Assembly: GCF_004801405.1 (NCBI RefSeq)
Contig: NZ_SSOB01000005.1
Location: forward strand, 124,001-188,000
DNA from: Cohnella fermenti
GTDB lineage: Bacteria > Bacillota > Bacilli > Paenibacillales > Paenibacillaceae
Length of the DNA: 64,000 bases
Direction of reading: 5' to 3'
The translations under genes were made by a program, and so were the position numbers. Below, one piece after another: positions 42,481 through 51,400 of the stretch (position 1 is the first letter of the stretch; each line of letters begins with the position of its first letter). Under the pieces are notes generated by a model. That model was not told where the DNA came from. It ran no database searches and worked only from the letters and a program-made list of their open reading frames with translations.

Positions 42481-45400
42481 TTATTGTTCGGTGGACTGTG
42501 CCGGCTCAGCCGACTGGGCTTCCATGAAGCTCATCAGAATCTTCGCCGTCTGCGAGCGCGTGGCCTGACCCTGCGGATCGAGAATCCCGTTGCCCTTGCC
42601 GGACAACATGCCCTTCTCCACCGCCCATGCCAGCGCTTCGGCAGCGTAGCCGCTCGCCCGATCGCGGTCCGCGAAGCCGTTCAGCCCGTCGGAGCCGGAC
42701 GGAGAGCCGGCATAGCGCCACAGTATCACGGCAAGCTGCTCGCGGGTAATCGGATCGTCGGCCCCGAAGGAGCCGTCGCTGTAGCCGTTCGCAAGCCCCT
42801 GCTCGCCGGCCCAGGCAGCCGCCTCGGCATAATACTTGCCGGAGGCGACGTCGGTGAAGGAATGGCTTCCGGCGGAGGCGGCAGGCAAGCCCGCCATCCG
42901 GTGCAGCATCGTGACGATCATCCCCCGGCTCGTGCTGTCATTCGGGCTGAAGCCGTCGCTTGTGCCCTGCATCCATTCGCGTGCCGACATGTACTGGACA
43001 GCGTCCGCATACCAGCTGTCGGCGGCTACGTCCGTGAAGCTCTTGCCGTTGTCCACAAGCTTGTACGTCACATTCTTCTCCGCCGTGAAGCTAATCGTGC
43101 CGTCGTTATACTTGGTTCCCGCCACGACTTGCGTCGTGCCGTCTTCCTTGACCATCACGACAACCGTGCCCGGCGTGACCTTGGAAGCCGGAACCGAGAC
43201 CAGGAGGCTGGCGACGGAGTCGCTGCCGAGCGAGGTCAACGTGAAGGACGCGGCGGTGTCCAACCGGTTCGTCACAACAACGCTAGGCATCGGCAGAGGC
43301 AGTGCCGCACCGGCCTTGATACCGGCAGCTTCCTGTTCGGACAAGACAATCGTCGTCGTGCTCTTGCCGCCGGCGCTTACGGAAGTCTCGGAGGTGGAGC
43401 CGTTCTTCGTCTTCATCGAGATCAAGACGCTGCCGTCGCTCTGCGTAACCTTGGTAATAACGGTTCCGTCTGCGGTTGTCGTCTCTTCCGTGCCCTCTTC
43501 GCCTTCCGGCTCGCCTGCCAAGTCGCCCACGTCGACATTGCCTGCGGACGGCAGACCGGAGTCGCCTCCCTCGAAGTTCACGCTAAGGGTCAGCGGCACG
43601 AACCATTCAATACCGAGCAAGGTCGGATACTCGACACTATCCGAGAATACATAAGTGCCGGAATTGTCCAGAAGCTCTACCGTAACCTGCGTGATGCGCC
43701 CGGTGTAGCTGCCGTAAGCCGCCGAATCCCGTTTGGTCGCCACGACTCTGGCATTGCTGCTGCCGTCAAGCTTCTGCAGGGTGAACACGGGATTCGGAAT
43801 GTTCAGCACCAGGGTCATCTTGCCATCCGTGTCGGTCGTCAATTGCGCATTGTTGGCGACCGGAGTCGTCGGAGCTTGCTTCGGATAACCGCCGATCCCT
43901 TGCGGATTGCTGCCATTGGTCAGATAGGCGGTAATGCCGGGAAGCTGCGTGTTCAGACTTCCGGGAACGTACAGATTGGCGGTAACCGTCTTGGTAACGG
44001 GCCCGGAGCCATTGCCTCCCGTGCCGCCGGTTGACTGGGCAGCGATCGTCCACGGAATGGACAACGGCGCCGTCGTTCCGTCCGACCACATATAGCCGGC
44101 GGTCAGAGTGGCGACAGCGGTGTAGTCGCCGGCTTCCGTCGCCTTGTTGCCGGTCAGCGTATAACCGACGCCCTCCGCCACGCCGGTCTGCTCGGAGCCG
44201 TTGGCGGTAAGCCCAGTGACGGCGGCCGGCTGCTCGGCGACAAGGTTCTTCACCGCGACCACATAGCTGATCGGTCTTGTCGTTGTCGCTTGCACCCCGC
44301 GCTGGCCCCAATACAGGGAGAACATGCGGGCTACTCCCTCCTCCGCGCTCAGGCTTCTCGGCATAAGATCGATGGTCGCCACGCCGTTCTGAATAACCGC
44401 ACCGAGCTCCAGCGCCTTTGCCGCCGCACCGTCGCTCGTAATCAGATAGAAGCGGCTGTCTTTGTCGGCCGCAGGAACAATGGCCTGGATAAAGGCATCC
44501 ATCTGGCCACGCCAGACCTGCCAGCTCGCGCCCGAATCCGGCTTGCTGGCTTCCATCATATCGATCACACCAAGCAGAACGGTATTCACAATTGCGATCC
44601 GATAGGTTTTCTCGACAACAGGATTAAGCAGATCGGTTTGTTCGGATTCCTCGGTTTGTTCGGATGCCGTTAGCCCCTGAAGCGCCGTCGCGAAGGAATC
44701 CCCCTCGGTCTCTTGGCTCGCCAGCATACTGAACAGAGATTTGGTCCGTTCGGAGAACATCCCCAGGGTCTTCCCTTCTTGCGGGATATCGCTGTCGATC
44801 GAATAGGCTTTGAGCGTAATTCCCGATTCGGCGTCAATGGCTGTGGCCTGAACCCACGCCGGAATGGAGTTCTTGTCGACGACAGCGAACTGCCCCAAGG
44901 ACGACACTCCCTCGAATGATAAGGAGTTCTCGCCTGCCGTGGCCGAGAGTTTGGTCGCGCTGCCGTTCGCGACAGCGCTAACCTCTCCGTTCGTCACGCC
45001 ATCCCCCAGAGGAAGCGTAACCGCGAGAGCCTCGCTCCAGGAGAAGGCAATCTCTTGCCCCTCTGCGGTCAGCAGCCGGATGTCATACAGCTTAAAAGCC
45101 GGCTCGTCCACATATTCCTTCGTGAGAGCAGCTCTGGCGGCTTCGTACGAATCGCCTTCCGTCAGCTCCGTCACGGACAGCTTGGCGGCGCCCAGCGTTC
45201 CTGCCAATTGGCTGTCCGTCGTCTGCAGCGTAACGGCCGCGCCTGTCGCTTCATCCGTGAACGTGGTCGATTCGCCGTCGCCGTCAAGCATCCGGGTCGC
45301 GCTGGAGAAGTCGACGCCGAGGTGAACGGGCATCGTCTTCTCCATCTCGAGAATCGTCGGATACTCCAAGGCGTTCGTGAAGGCGTATTCTTCGTTCAGA

Positions 45401-47163
45401 TTGTCTACCGCAACAACCAACTGCATGATTCGGCCGGTATACGGTCCCCAGATTCCGGCCGTTGCCCCCTCATCCGCGCCGTAGGTGGAATCGACAATGT
45501 GAACGTCCTCGCCGTCTTCGATATGCTGCAAGGAGAATATCCCGTTCTTGACGTCGATGGTAAGGGTCAGATCACCATACTCATCGACCGTCATGATCGC
45601 ATTGTTCTCCATCGCCTTGACCGGAGGCAGGTCCGGATTGGTCAGATATGCGGTAACGCCGGGCAGCACCTCGTTGTTCTCGCCCTTGACATACAGGTTC
45701 GCCGTGATGCGGTAGGTCCCCGCCGCGAAGTCGCTGAACCGATTGACCGTTACGCCGGAGGAATTCAAGATAACGAGGTTGTCCAGGTTCTTCGTTTGGA
45801 ACGTGTAATCATAAATCGTGCCGCTGCCTGCGTTCGCAGTCGCCAGCTTGGTCAGCTTGCCGTCCGCATAAGTGAACACAAACGGCGTCGTCTGGTACGT
45901 CTTCGCGGTAACGACGCTCTCGGCATCGCTTGGCCATGCGACTTCCTCGTTCTGGTCATTCAGCAGCACGGCGTCATAGACGGCGAAGTTCAAGGTGCCG
46001 CTGTACTTGGCCCCGAGCAATTTCCGGATGGCTTGCGTCTGTCCCGCATCGGTATCCATCCGCATGTCCAGCGTTCCCGTCTCCGGCAACGCTCCCGCCG
46101 TCGAGGAGGTAACCGCAGCCGTGAACATGCCGCTCGCATCGGAGTACGTGCGGGTGTACGCGTTGATCTTCTCCGTCAAACCGGATGAGCTTAACAGAAC
46201 GATTCCGCTTAAGCCGTCTGTCCGGAACGAATAATTGGCCGCGCCGGCGGAGCCTGCATCGCTCTTCGCCGCCGTCAGCTTCGTGAGCGAGCCGTTGGCA
46301 TACTGATATATATACGGGTCTCCCGCAATTGTCGCTAATCGCACGGTAACCGTTGCCTGCGCCTGCTCGGGCAACGGAATTTCGTTCACTCCGCTGTGCA
46401 ATGCCAGATCGTGAACCGAGAAGTTTAACGTACCGTTATACCTCGCTTGAAGCAATTGCTGAATGTCGGCCCATTCCTGCGAGTTGTTTTCCACATTCGA
46501 TACTTGAACGCTCCCCGAACTCGGAAGCTCCGCAGAGGACCCCGTTACTGCGACGGAGAAGTACTCCAGCCCGTCCTCGTATGCCCGGGTGACCGTCTTG
46601 GGCGTAAATTTATCGTTCGCGATGATGATCGTGCTGTCCAGACTGGACAAAGTAAAGTCGGCTTGGAAAATCATGCCCAAATTCAGAAAATCGATGATGT
46701 TGACGCCCGGCACGGCGGCCAGCGTCCCCGAATGACTGGCGAAGACGGATGCGTTCCCCGTACCGCTCACGACTTCGTAATTCGAATAAGCAATCGTCGT
46801 TCCCTCCGGCAGCTCCGTCACCGTCTGGCCGTCGAGTGTCAGCGCCCACGAGATCAGCTCGAAGTCGCCGCTCAGCGTGTAATCCTGTTCGAACAGCGCC
46901 TTGGCCGCCAGATAGTTCGAATCCGCAGTTGATGCAATCGTTCCAACCAACGCATCGTCGGCTGCCGCTGCGAGCTTGGCCCCGAATACCGCATCCGTCG
47001 TGCTTATGGTCGCCGCGATCGCCCGGCCGGCTACCGGTTGGAAGCTCTTGCTGTACGTTTGCGTCTCGGTCGGATCAGCCGCCAGCGCCGATAGCGGCGA
47101 GAGCCCAAGCAGCATGGCGAATGCCAGCAGCGCCGCCGTGCATTGAGCAACGAATCTGTTCAT
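42481..47163 (-). CDS. SLH-anchored surface protein with two LYV modules
   Basis: 1560 aa with a signal peptide (about 1-29). Several copies of a second module of about 140 residues follow (NGTLNFSVHDLALHSG, SGTLNFAVYDAVLLND, EPAFKLYDIRLLTAEG; each ends in a GLSGIVLLSSSG-type strand). LYV modules lie at about 482-621 (YRITANLYVKGENN) and about 1058-1201 (VTANLYVPGSLNTQLPG). A distinct central domain (about 850-1000) contains SWQVWRGQMDAFIQA. Three SLH repeats are at about 1370-1555 (SFTDVAADSWYADAVQYM, SDGSFGADDPITREQLAVILWRYAG). SLH repeats bind wall-linked polymer, so the protein sits on the cell surface. The second LYV module is very close to module A of the 584-aa protein, suggesting recent duplication. 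Function not established. Confidence 0.82.
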   Translation of the reverse strand: MNRFVAQCTAALLAFAMLLGLSPLSALAADPTETQTYSKSFQPVAGRAIAATISTTDAVFGAKLAAAADDALVGTIASTADSNYLAAKALFEQDYTLSGDFELISWALTLDGQTVTELPEGTTIAYSNYEVVSGTGNASVFASHSGTLAAVPGVNIIDFLNLGMIFQADFTLSSLDSTIIIANDKFTPKTVTRAYEDGLEYFSVAVTGSSAELPSSGSVQVSNVENNSQEWADIQQLLQARYNGTLNFSVHDLALHSGVNEIPLPEQAQATVTVRLATIAGDPYIYQYANGSLTKLTAAKSDAGSAGAANYSFRTDGLSGIVLLSSSGLTEKINAYTRTYSDASGMFTAAVTSSTAGALPETGTLDMRMDTDAGQTQAIRKLLGAKYSGTLNFAVYDAVLLNDQNEEVAWPSDAESVVTAKTYQTTPFVFTYADGKLTKLATANAGSGTIYDYTFQTKNLDNLVILNSSGVTVNRFSDFAAGTYRITANLYVKGENNEVLPGVTAYLTNPDLPPVKAMENNAIMTVDEYGDLTLTIDVKNGIFSLQHIEDGEDVHIVDSTYGADEGATAGIWGPYTGRIMQLVVAVDNLNEEYAFTNALEYPTILEMEKTMPVHLGVDFSSATRMLDGDGESTTFTDEATGAAVTLQTTDSQLAGTLGAAKLSVTELTEGDSYEAARAALTKEYVDEPAFKLYDIRLLTAEGQEIAFSWSEALAVTLPLGDGVTNGEVSAVANGSATKLSATAGENSLSFEGVSSLGQFAVVDKNSIPAWVQATAIDAESGITLKAYSIDSDIPQEGKTLGMFSERTKSLFSMLASQETEGDSFATALQGLTASEQTEESEQTDLLNPVVEKTYRIAIVNTVLLGVIDMMEASKPDSGASWQVWRGQMDAFIQAIVPAADKDSRFYLITSDGAAAKALELGAVIQNGVATIDLMPRSLSAEEGVARMFSLYWGQRGVQATTTRPISYVVAVKNLVAEQPAAVTGLTANGSEQTGVAEGVGYTLTGNKATEAGDYTAVATLTAGYMWSDGTTAPLSIPWTIAAQSTGGTGGNGSGPVTKTVTANLYVPGSLNTQLPGITAYLTNGSNPQGIGGYPKQAPTTPVANNAQLTTDTDGKMTLVLNIPNPVFTLQKLDGSSNARVVATKRDSAAYGSYTGRITQVTVELLDNSGTYVFSDSVEYPTLLGIEWFVPLTLSVNFEGGDSGLPSAGNVDVGDLAGEPEGEEGTEETTTADGTVITKVTQSDGSVLISMKTKNGSTSETSVSAGGKSTTTIVLSEQEAAGIKAGAALPLPMPSVVVTNRLDTAASFTLTSLGSDSVASLLVSVPASKVTPGTVVVMVKEDGTTQVVAGTKYNDGTISFTAEKNVTYKLVDNGKSFTDVAADSWYADAVQYMSAREWMQGTSDGFSPNDSTSRGMIVTMLHRMAGLPAASAGSHSFTDVASGKYYAEAAAWAGEQGLANGYSDGSFGADDPITREQLAVILWRYAGSPSGSDGLNGFADRDRASGYAAEALAWAVEKGMLSGKGNGILDPQGQATRSQTAKILMSFMEAQSAEPAQSTEQ

Positions 47164-47262
47164 TGTCCTCTATTCTCCCATCCCAAAATGTAATATGCGG
47201 TATAAGAGGCGGGTCAGAGAGGGATGCTCCTTCCCGCCCCGCCAGACATGCCAAAACAAAAG

Positions 47263-47778
47263 TTACGGAACGTTGGTCCAGTCTACATCCAGCTTAAGGT
47301 TAAAATACTTGTCCCCGGGGCTTAAGAAGTAGCCGGAGTATTCATGCGAACCGGTGAAGGAGACCGATGCGGTGCCCTCTTCGATCGTCATCGTCAGGTT
47401 GGTGATTCTTCCGTTCGTGTTGCTGCCGTAGGTGCTCGTGTTGCGCGTCTCGACAATATTGGAGATGCCCGAGTTCGCCTGCGGAGTGCCGAGATCGATC
47501 AGAGCGAACGTGTTGTTCGCAATCGGAACCGACAAGGTATAAGTGCCGTCGCCGTTGTCCGTAATCGTGGCATTGTTGGATACCGGACTGGTCGGCAACA
47601 CGAACGAATTCGTCAGATAAGCGTTAACGCCCAGAATTTCGTTGTTCGCCGCCGGCACATACAGATTGGACGTAACCGTATAGCTGGTCGACTCCGCGGA
47701 AGCGCCGACTGCCGAATAGATCAGAACCATGGCCATAGCCAAGCTCAAAGCAAACAACCTTTTGATTTTTCTCATCAT
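47263..47778 (-). CDS. Small secreted single-LYV-module protein
   Basis: 171 aa: signal peptide (LFALSLAMAMVLIYSAVGASA) and one LYV module (YTVTSNLYVPAANNEILGVNAYLTN, then VSNNATITDNGDGTYTLSVPI and a C-terminal LKLDVDW strand). No anchor of any kind, so it is probably released or held non-covalently. Two ATGs (47778, 47775) are possible, with AAAGGAACAGGTGA upstream; I take 47778. First structural gene of the Fur-box-controlled cluster. In a relay it would be the outermost, diffusible carrier. That role is inference. Confidence 0.78.
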   Translation of the reverse strand: MMRKIKRLFALSLAMAMVLIYSAVGASAESTSYTVTSNLYVPAANNEILGVNAYLTNSFVLPTSPVSNNATITDNGDGTYTLSVPIANNTFALIDLGTPQANSGISNIVETRNTSTYGSNTNGRITNLTMTIEEGTASVSFTGSHEYSGYFLSPGDKYFNLKLDVDWTNVP

Positions 47779-47862
47779 TCTCACCTGTTCCTTTCGATTC
47801 TCCTGATTTGCTCTCTTGCCGAGAGTTGATACCGTAACTCCGCCTCCTTGTCTCTGCGAAGA

Positions 47863-47889
47863 TCAAGGTACTTCTGCTGGCCTCGCCAT
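47863..47889 (-). CDS. Possible 8-codon leader peptide (MARPAEVP)
   Basis: ATG at 47889 follows AAAGGAGGTGA (47907-47897), an 11-nt match to the anti-Shine-Dalgarno end of 16S rRNA, with a 7-nt spacer. A stop comes after eight codons. It lies in the leader of the small LYV-module gene, downstream of the Fur box. The perfect ribosome site is hard to explain unless it is translated or used as a ribosome stand-by site. Confidence 0.45.
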   Translation of the reverse strand: MARPAEVP

Positions 47890-47937
47890 CTCGCTATCAC
47901 CTCCTTTAATGAAAGGTAAGGAACAAAAGCTCTAATC

Positions 47938-47956
47938 GACAATGATATTCATTATC
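47938..47956 (-). promoter_or_regulatory. Fur box upstream of the LYV-module cluster
   Basis: GACAATGATATTCATTATC matches 16 of 19 positions of the Fur consensus. It overlaps a TATGAT (minus strand 47959-47954) and lies 160 nt before the first module gene. Confidence 0.8.
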
Positions 47957-48081
47957 ATAAGCGATTCGATCCCGCCATCCTTGTGACGGATATCACACCT
48001 TGCGGCGGCGAAGGGAGCGCCACTCGGGAGCATCCGGCACGACATCCCCTCTCCCGCATCACATCCCCTTGTATGCCGGCA

Positions 48082-48267
48082 TTATGCCTCTTCTCCCGCT
48101 CGTTCAGGATGGGAATGAACAGGGAACACCAGACGTCCGATCCGCCGATCCGCGCCGCCAAGCAGCATGAACAGGAACGCAGGCAAGAGAGGCTGTAAAA
48201 AAAGTTGGCGTGCGAAGGCCATCATCCGTAAGAGGAGGTTCCTGAGTCGGCGGGAGAAGAGGCATAA
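48082..48267 (+). mobile_element. R2 element copy 2 (MITE-like, 186 bp)
   Basis: Perfect 17-bp terminal inverted repeats at 48082-48098 and 48251-48267. Interior is closely similar to both ends of copy 1 (for example CCGCGCCGCCAAGCAGCATG) but without its middle insert. Conserved flanks extend outward on both sides (CATCCCCT... and GAAGGGGGACAGC). No coding capacity. The 47779-48428 gap otherwise contains only the Fur box, leader and a terminator-like stem. Confidence 0.7.
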
Positions 48268-48331
48268 GCGGCCAGAAGGGGGACAGCGCCCGCGCCTGCA
48301 TCGCAACGAGGATCGCGAGCGCGCGGCCGTT

Positions 48332-48389
48332 CAACGCAACAAGCCCCGCGGCGGGACATTGTGTCCTCAGCCGCGAGGCTTGTGCGTTG
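48332..48389 (-). terminator. Long hairpin after the 2555-aa protein gene
   Basis: CAACGCA-CAAGCC-CGCGGC arms pair over about 20 bp with an inner GGACA/TGTCC stem, about 40 nt beyond the stop codon. No T run follows, so termination is likely but not certain. Confidence 0.6.
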
Positions 48390-48428
48390 CCGTTTATTGT
48401 ATTGGAGCAGTCGGGCTTGGCCCAAAAA

Positions 48429-51400
48429 TCAGTCGAGCAGCTCGGATGCCTTCAGCAGTCGGCGGACCGCAACCGCGATCTCGGCTCTCGTCACGAGAGC
48501 CTTCGGCGCAAGCCGATCGGCCTTCTGCCCGGTAAAGAGGCCCGTCTTCACGGCGCTTGCCATGTCGCTTCTCGCCCACGCAGAGGAAGCGGACACGTCG
48601 GCGAACGCGGCGAGAATGTCGGCAGCTTCCGCTTGCCCTACCGTCGCTCCGTGCCCGGTCAGCCGCAAGGCCTTCGCCAGAATGACCATCGCTTGCTCGC
48701 GGGTTGTCTTGTCGTTCGGGCCGAAGCGGCCGTTGCCGTAGCCGCCGATGAGCCCGTAGCTGTTCGCCGTGTGCACGGCCTGATAGTACCAAGCCTTCTC
48801 GGAGACGTCGCTGAAAGCCGTGCCGCCCGCTGCCGCCGGCGCCAGGCCGAGCGCCTTCACGAGAATGGCCGCGAACTCTGCGCGCGTCATGTCGAGCGAC
48901 GGCTGGAACAAGCCTTCGCCGGTGCCGGAGACGATCAGCCTGGAGGCCAGATCGTCGATCGCCTCCGCCGCCCAGTGGCCGTTCGTGTCCTTAAACGACG
49001 AATCGCGGTCGATCAGCGCATAAACGCTGTTGCTCATGCTGCTGACATGCGCGTAATACTTGCCTTCCCTCACGACGATTCGAGTCGGCGCGTGCCTCGG
49101 CGTTCCGTCCTCTTCGGCGGCGATCGCCGTGGAGACGCCCTGCTCGGTCACACCCGCCGGAAGCGGAATCTCCCGCTCGACGAACGACGCCAATCGACGG
49201 AGCTCGGCGGACTTGCCGTTCGCGGCCGCCTCGATCCGGAATTCGACCGGCTCTCCGACGAGAGTCGTCTTCTTATCGAGCTTGATCGACTCGGCCGATG
49301 CCTTCGCCACCGTCACCGAGATCGCGATCTCCTTAAGCGCCTTGCCCAGGTACAGCGCCGCGATCTCCTTCAGATCCAGCGCTTGCGGATTCAGAATGTA
49401 GCGGCCCGAATCGGTCTCGATGTCGAGCGTGACGTTGTTCCGCTGCATCGCTTGAATCAGCTCGGCGTCGAGCTCGAAGCTCAGCGAGCCGATTCCGCCC
49501 TTCACCGGAAGGGACAGCGTCAGGTTCCCCTTCTCGATGCTGGCGAGGAACGCCTCTCTCGCAGGCTTGACGGTCAGCCGGTACGTTCCCGCTTCCGCAT
49601 CGACGTCGGCGACAATCAACCCTTCCGTCGACGTTCCGTTTAACAGCAACGGAAGCTTGATGCTGCTGCCGCCTCGCGAGATATCGATGGACACGCCGCC
49701 GATCGTGATGATGCCGGCCGCTCCGCTTGTCGGAGAAGCGATGTATTCGTAAACCCGAATCGCCGGCGACGACGCGACGGTCAGCTTCGGCTCGTCCTTC
49801 AATCGCTTCGCGACGACGACGTATTCTCCGTCGTTCGCCTCGATAACCCCGCTTGCGGGAAGGGTTCTCCACGCGGAGATGTCCTGGTCGAACGTCGGCA
49901 GAACGGCTTGATCCTTGTCGGAATAAATTCTGTACGCCAGCTCGCTGCCGGTCATGTTGCCATTATGGCCGACGGACGTCACCAGCACCCGGGACTCGCC
50001 CTTGCGACCGGTTCCCGCCGTCGAAGCCTTGATCGTTCCCATCGTCGTCGGGACGGACTCGCCCTCCGCTGCCGAGATCGATACGACGTCGCTGCTCGTC
50101 AGCGTCAGGCCTTCCCATGGCGTGTAGTCGACCGTAATCAGCGCGCTGCCTTCCCGGCGGCCGACGAGTTGGCCGTCCGCGGACAGAAGCGCGTTCGAAT
50201 CGCCTTGTTCGACGGCGAACGTCAGCTTGGACGCGTCCGCAAGGCCGCGGCTGCCGTCCTCGTATTCGACGACCGCTTCCAGTTGCACCGGCCCTCCGCC
50301 GCTTGCGATCTCGCTAGGAGCGGACAGCTTCAGCTTCTTCGGCAGCTTAAGATCGTCGTTAAGCACTTCGGTAACGGCGCTGTTCGCATTGCCCGCTTCG
50401 TCGCGGGCTTCGATCCGCAGCCGAATCGTCTTGTTCGCGGACGACGTCGGCACGTCGATCGCGAATTCGCCCTTGTCGTCAGGCTTGTAGGTCGCCAGCG
50501 CCTCCCGGGTGTCGGCGTTCGATACCGTCAAGGTCGCGTCGGCATTGGACGTCCCCTTCAGCACGACTTGGCCGCCGACGGAGCGGAAGCCTCCGTCCGG
50601 AGCGTCCAGATAAATCATCGGCGCCGTCGTGTCGACCGTCAGGTACAGCATGGACACGGAATAGTCGCCCGTCGCCTTGTTGCGGGCCCGCAGCTCCACC
50701 GCGTATGTCCCGTCGGTCGCGAAGCGGGTCAGCTTCAGCTTGCCGGCGGTTCCCTTCGCTCCCAGTTCGACGCTGCCCAGGCTCTCGTCGTCCGCATAAG
50801 CCTCGACGATCACGTTCGGCTGGTCGGCGGACAGCGAGATCTCTTGCACCGTCTCGTTCGTCATCAGGTCATAGCGGTTGTTCTGGAGCGTCTTCCCTTC
50901 GATGGACAGAACCGGCTTGGCCGGAACGGGCAGCAGCACGGACGCGGAATAAGCCGTCTCCGCGAACCTCATGTTGTCGCTCGCCCCGTCCCCATCGGAC
51001 GGAATGCGCACCGTCTGGATGCCGATGCTGTATTGCTTCCCGGTCTCCAGCCCCGTATAGCGGTCCTCGACGTTGTCCATGACAATGTTGCCCGCGCTAT
51101 CGCGCAGCAGATTGCCTTCCTCGTCCAGCTTCGGCTTGCCGACGAGGCTCCAGCCGCCGAGAGTCAGGCGATACTCGCCGTCCTGCAGCGAGCTCTCCAG
51201 TTGCTCCTCGGTGTACATCACTTCGCCGAACGGCTCGTAGACGTTGCCGTCCTTGTCCAGCGCCGTGAAGACGTACCCGTACTGGGCATCCTCTTGACCG
51301 GCCTTATGCTCCACGGGGCGGAACGCCACGTCGAACATGCCGTTGCCTGCCGCCTTGAGGTCGATCGCCTCCACCTCGTCCGGCGCAAGCGGATCGACGA

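Noticed and set aside
40614..47778. Calling the repeated surface module a NEAT domain
   Set aside because: Context and strand pattern are suggestive, but I cannot see the NEAT signature (the SxxxxY helix segment and YxxxY heme motif), so the module is left unnamed.
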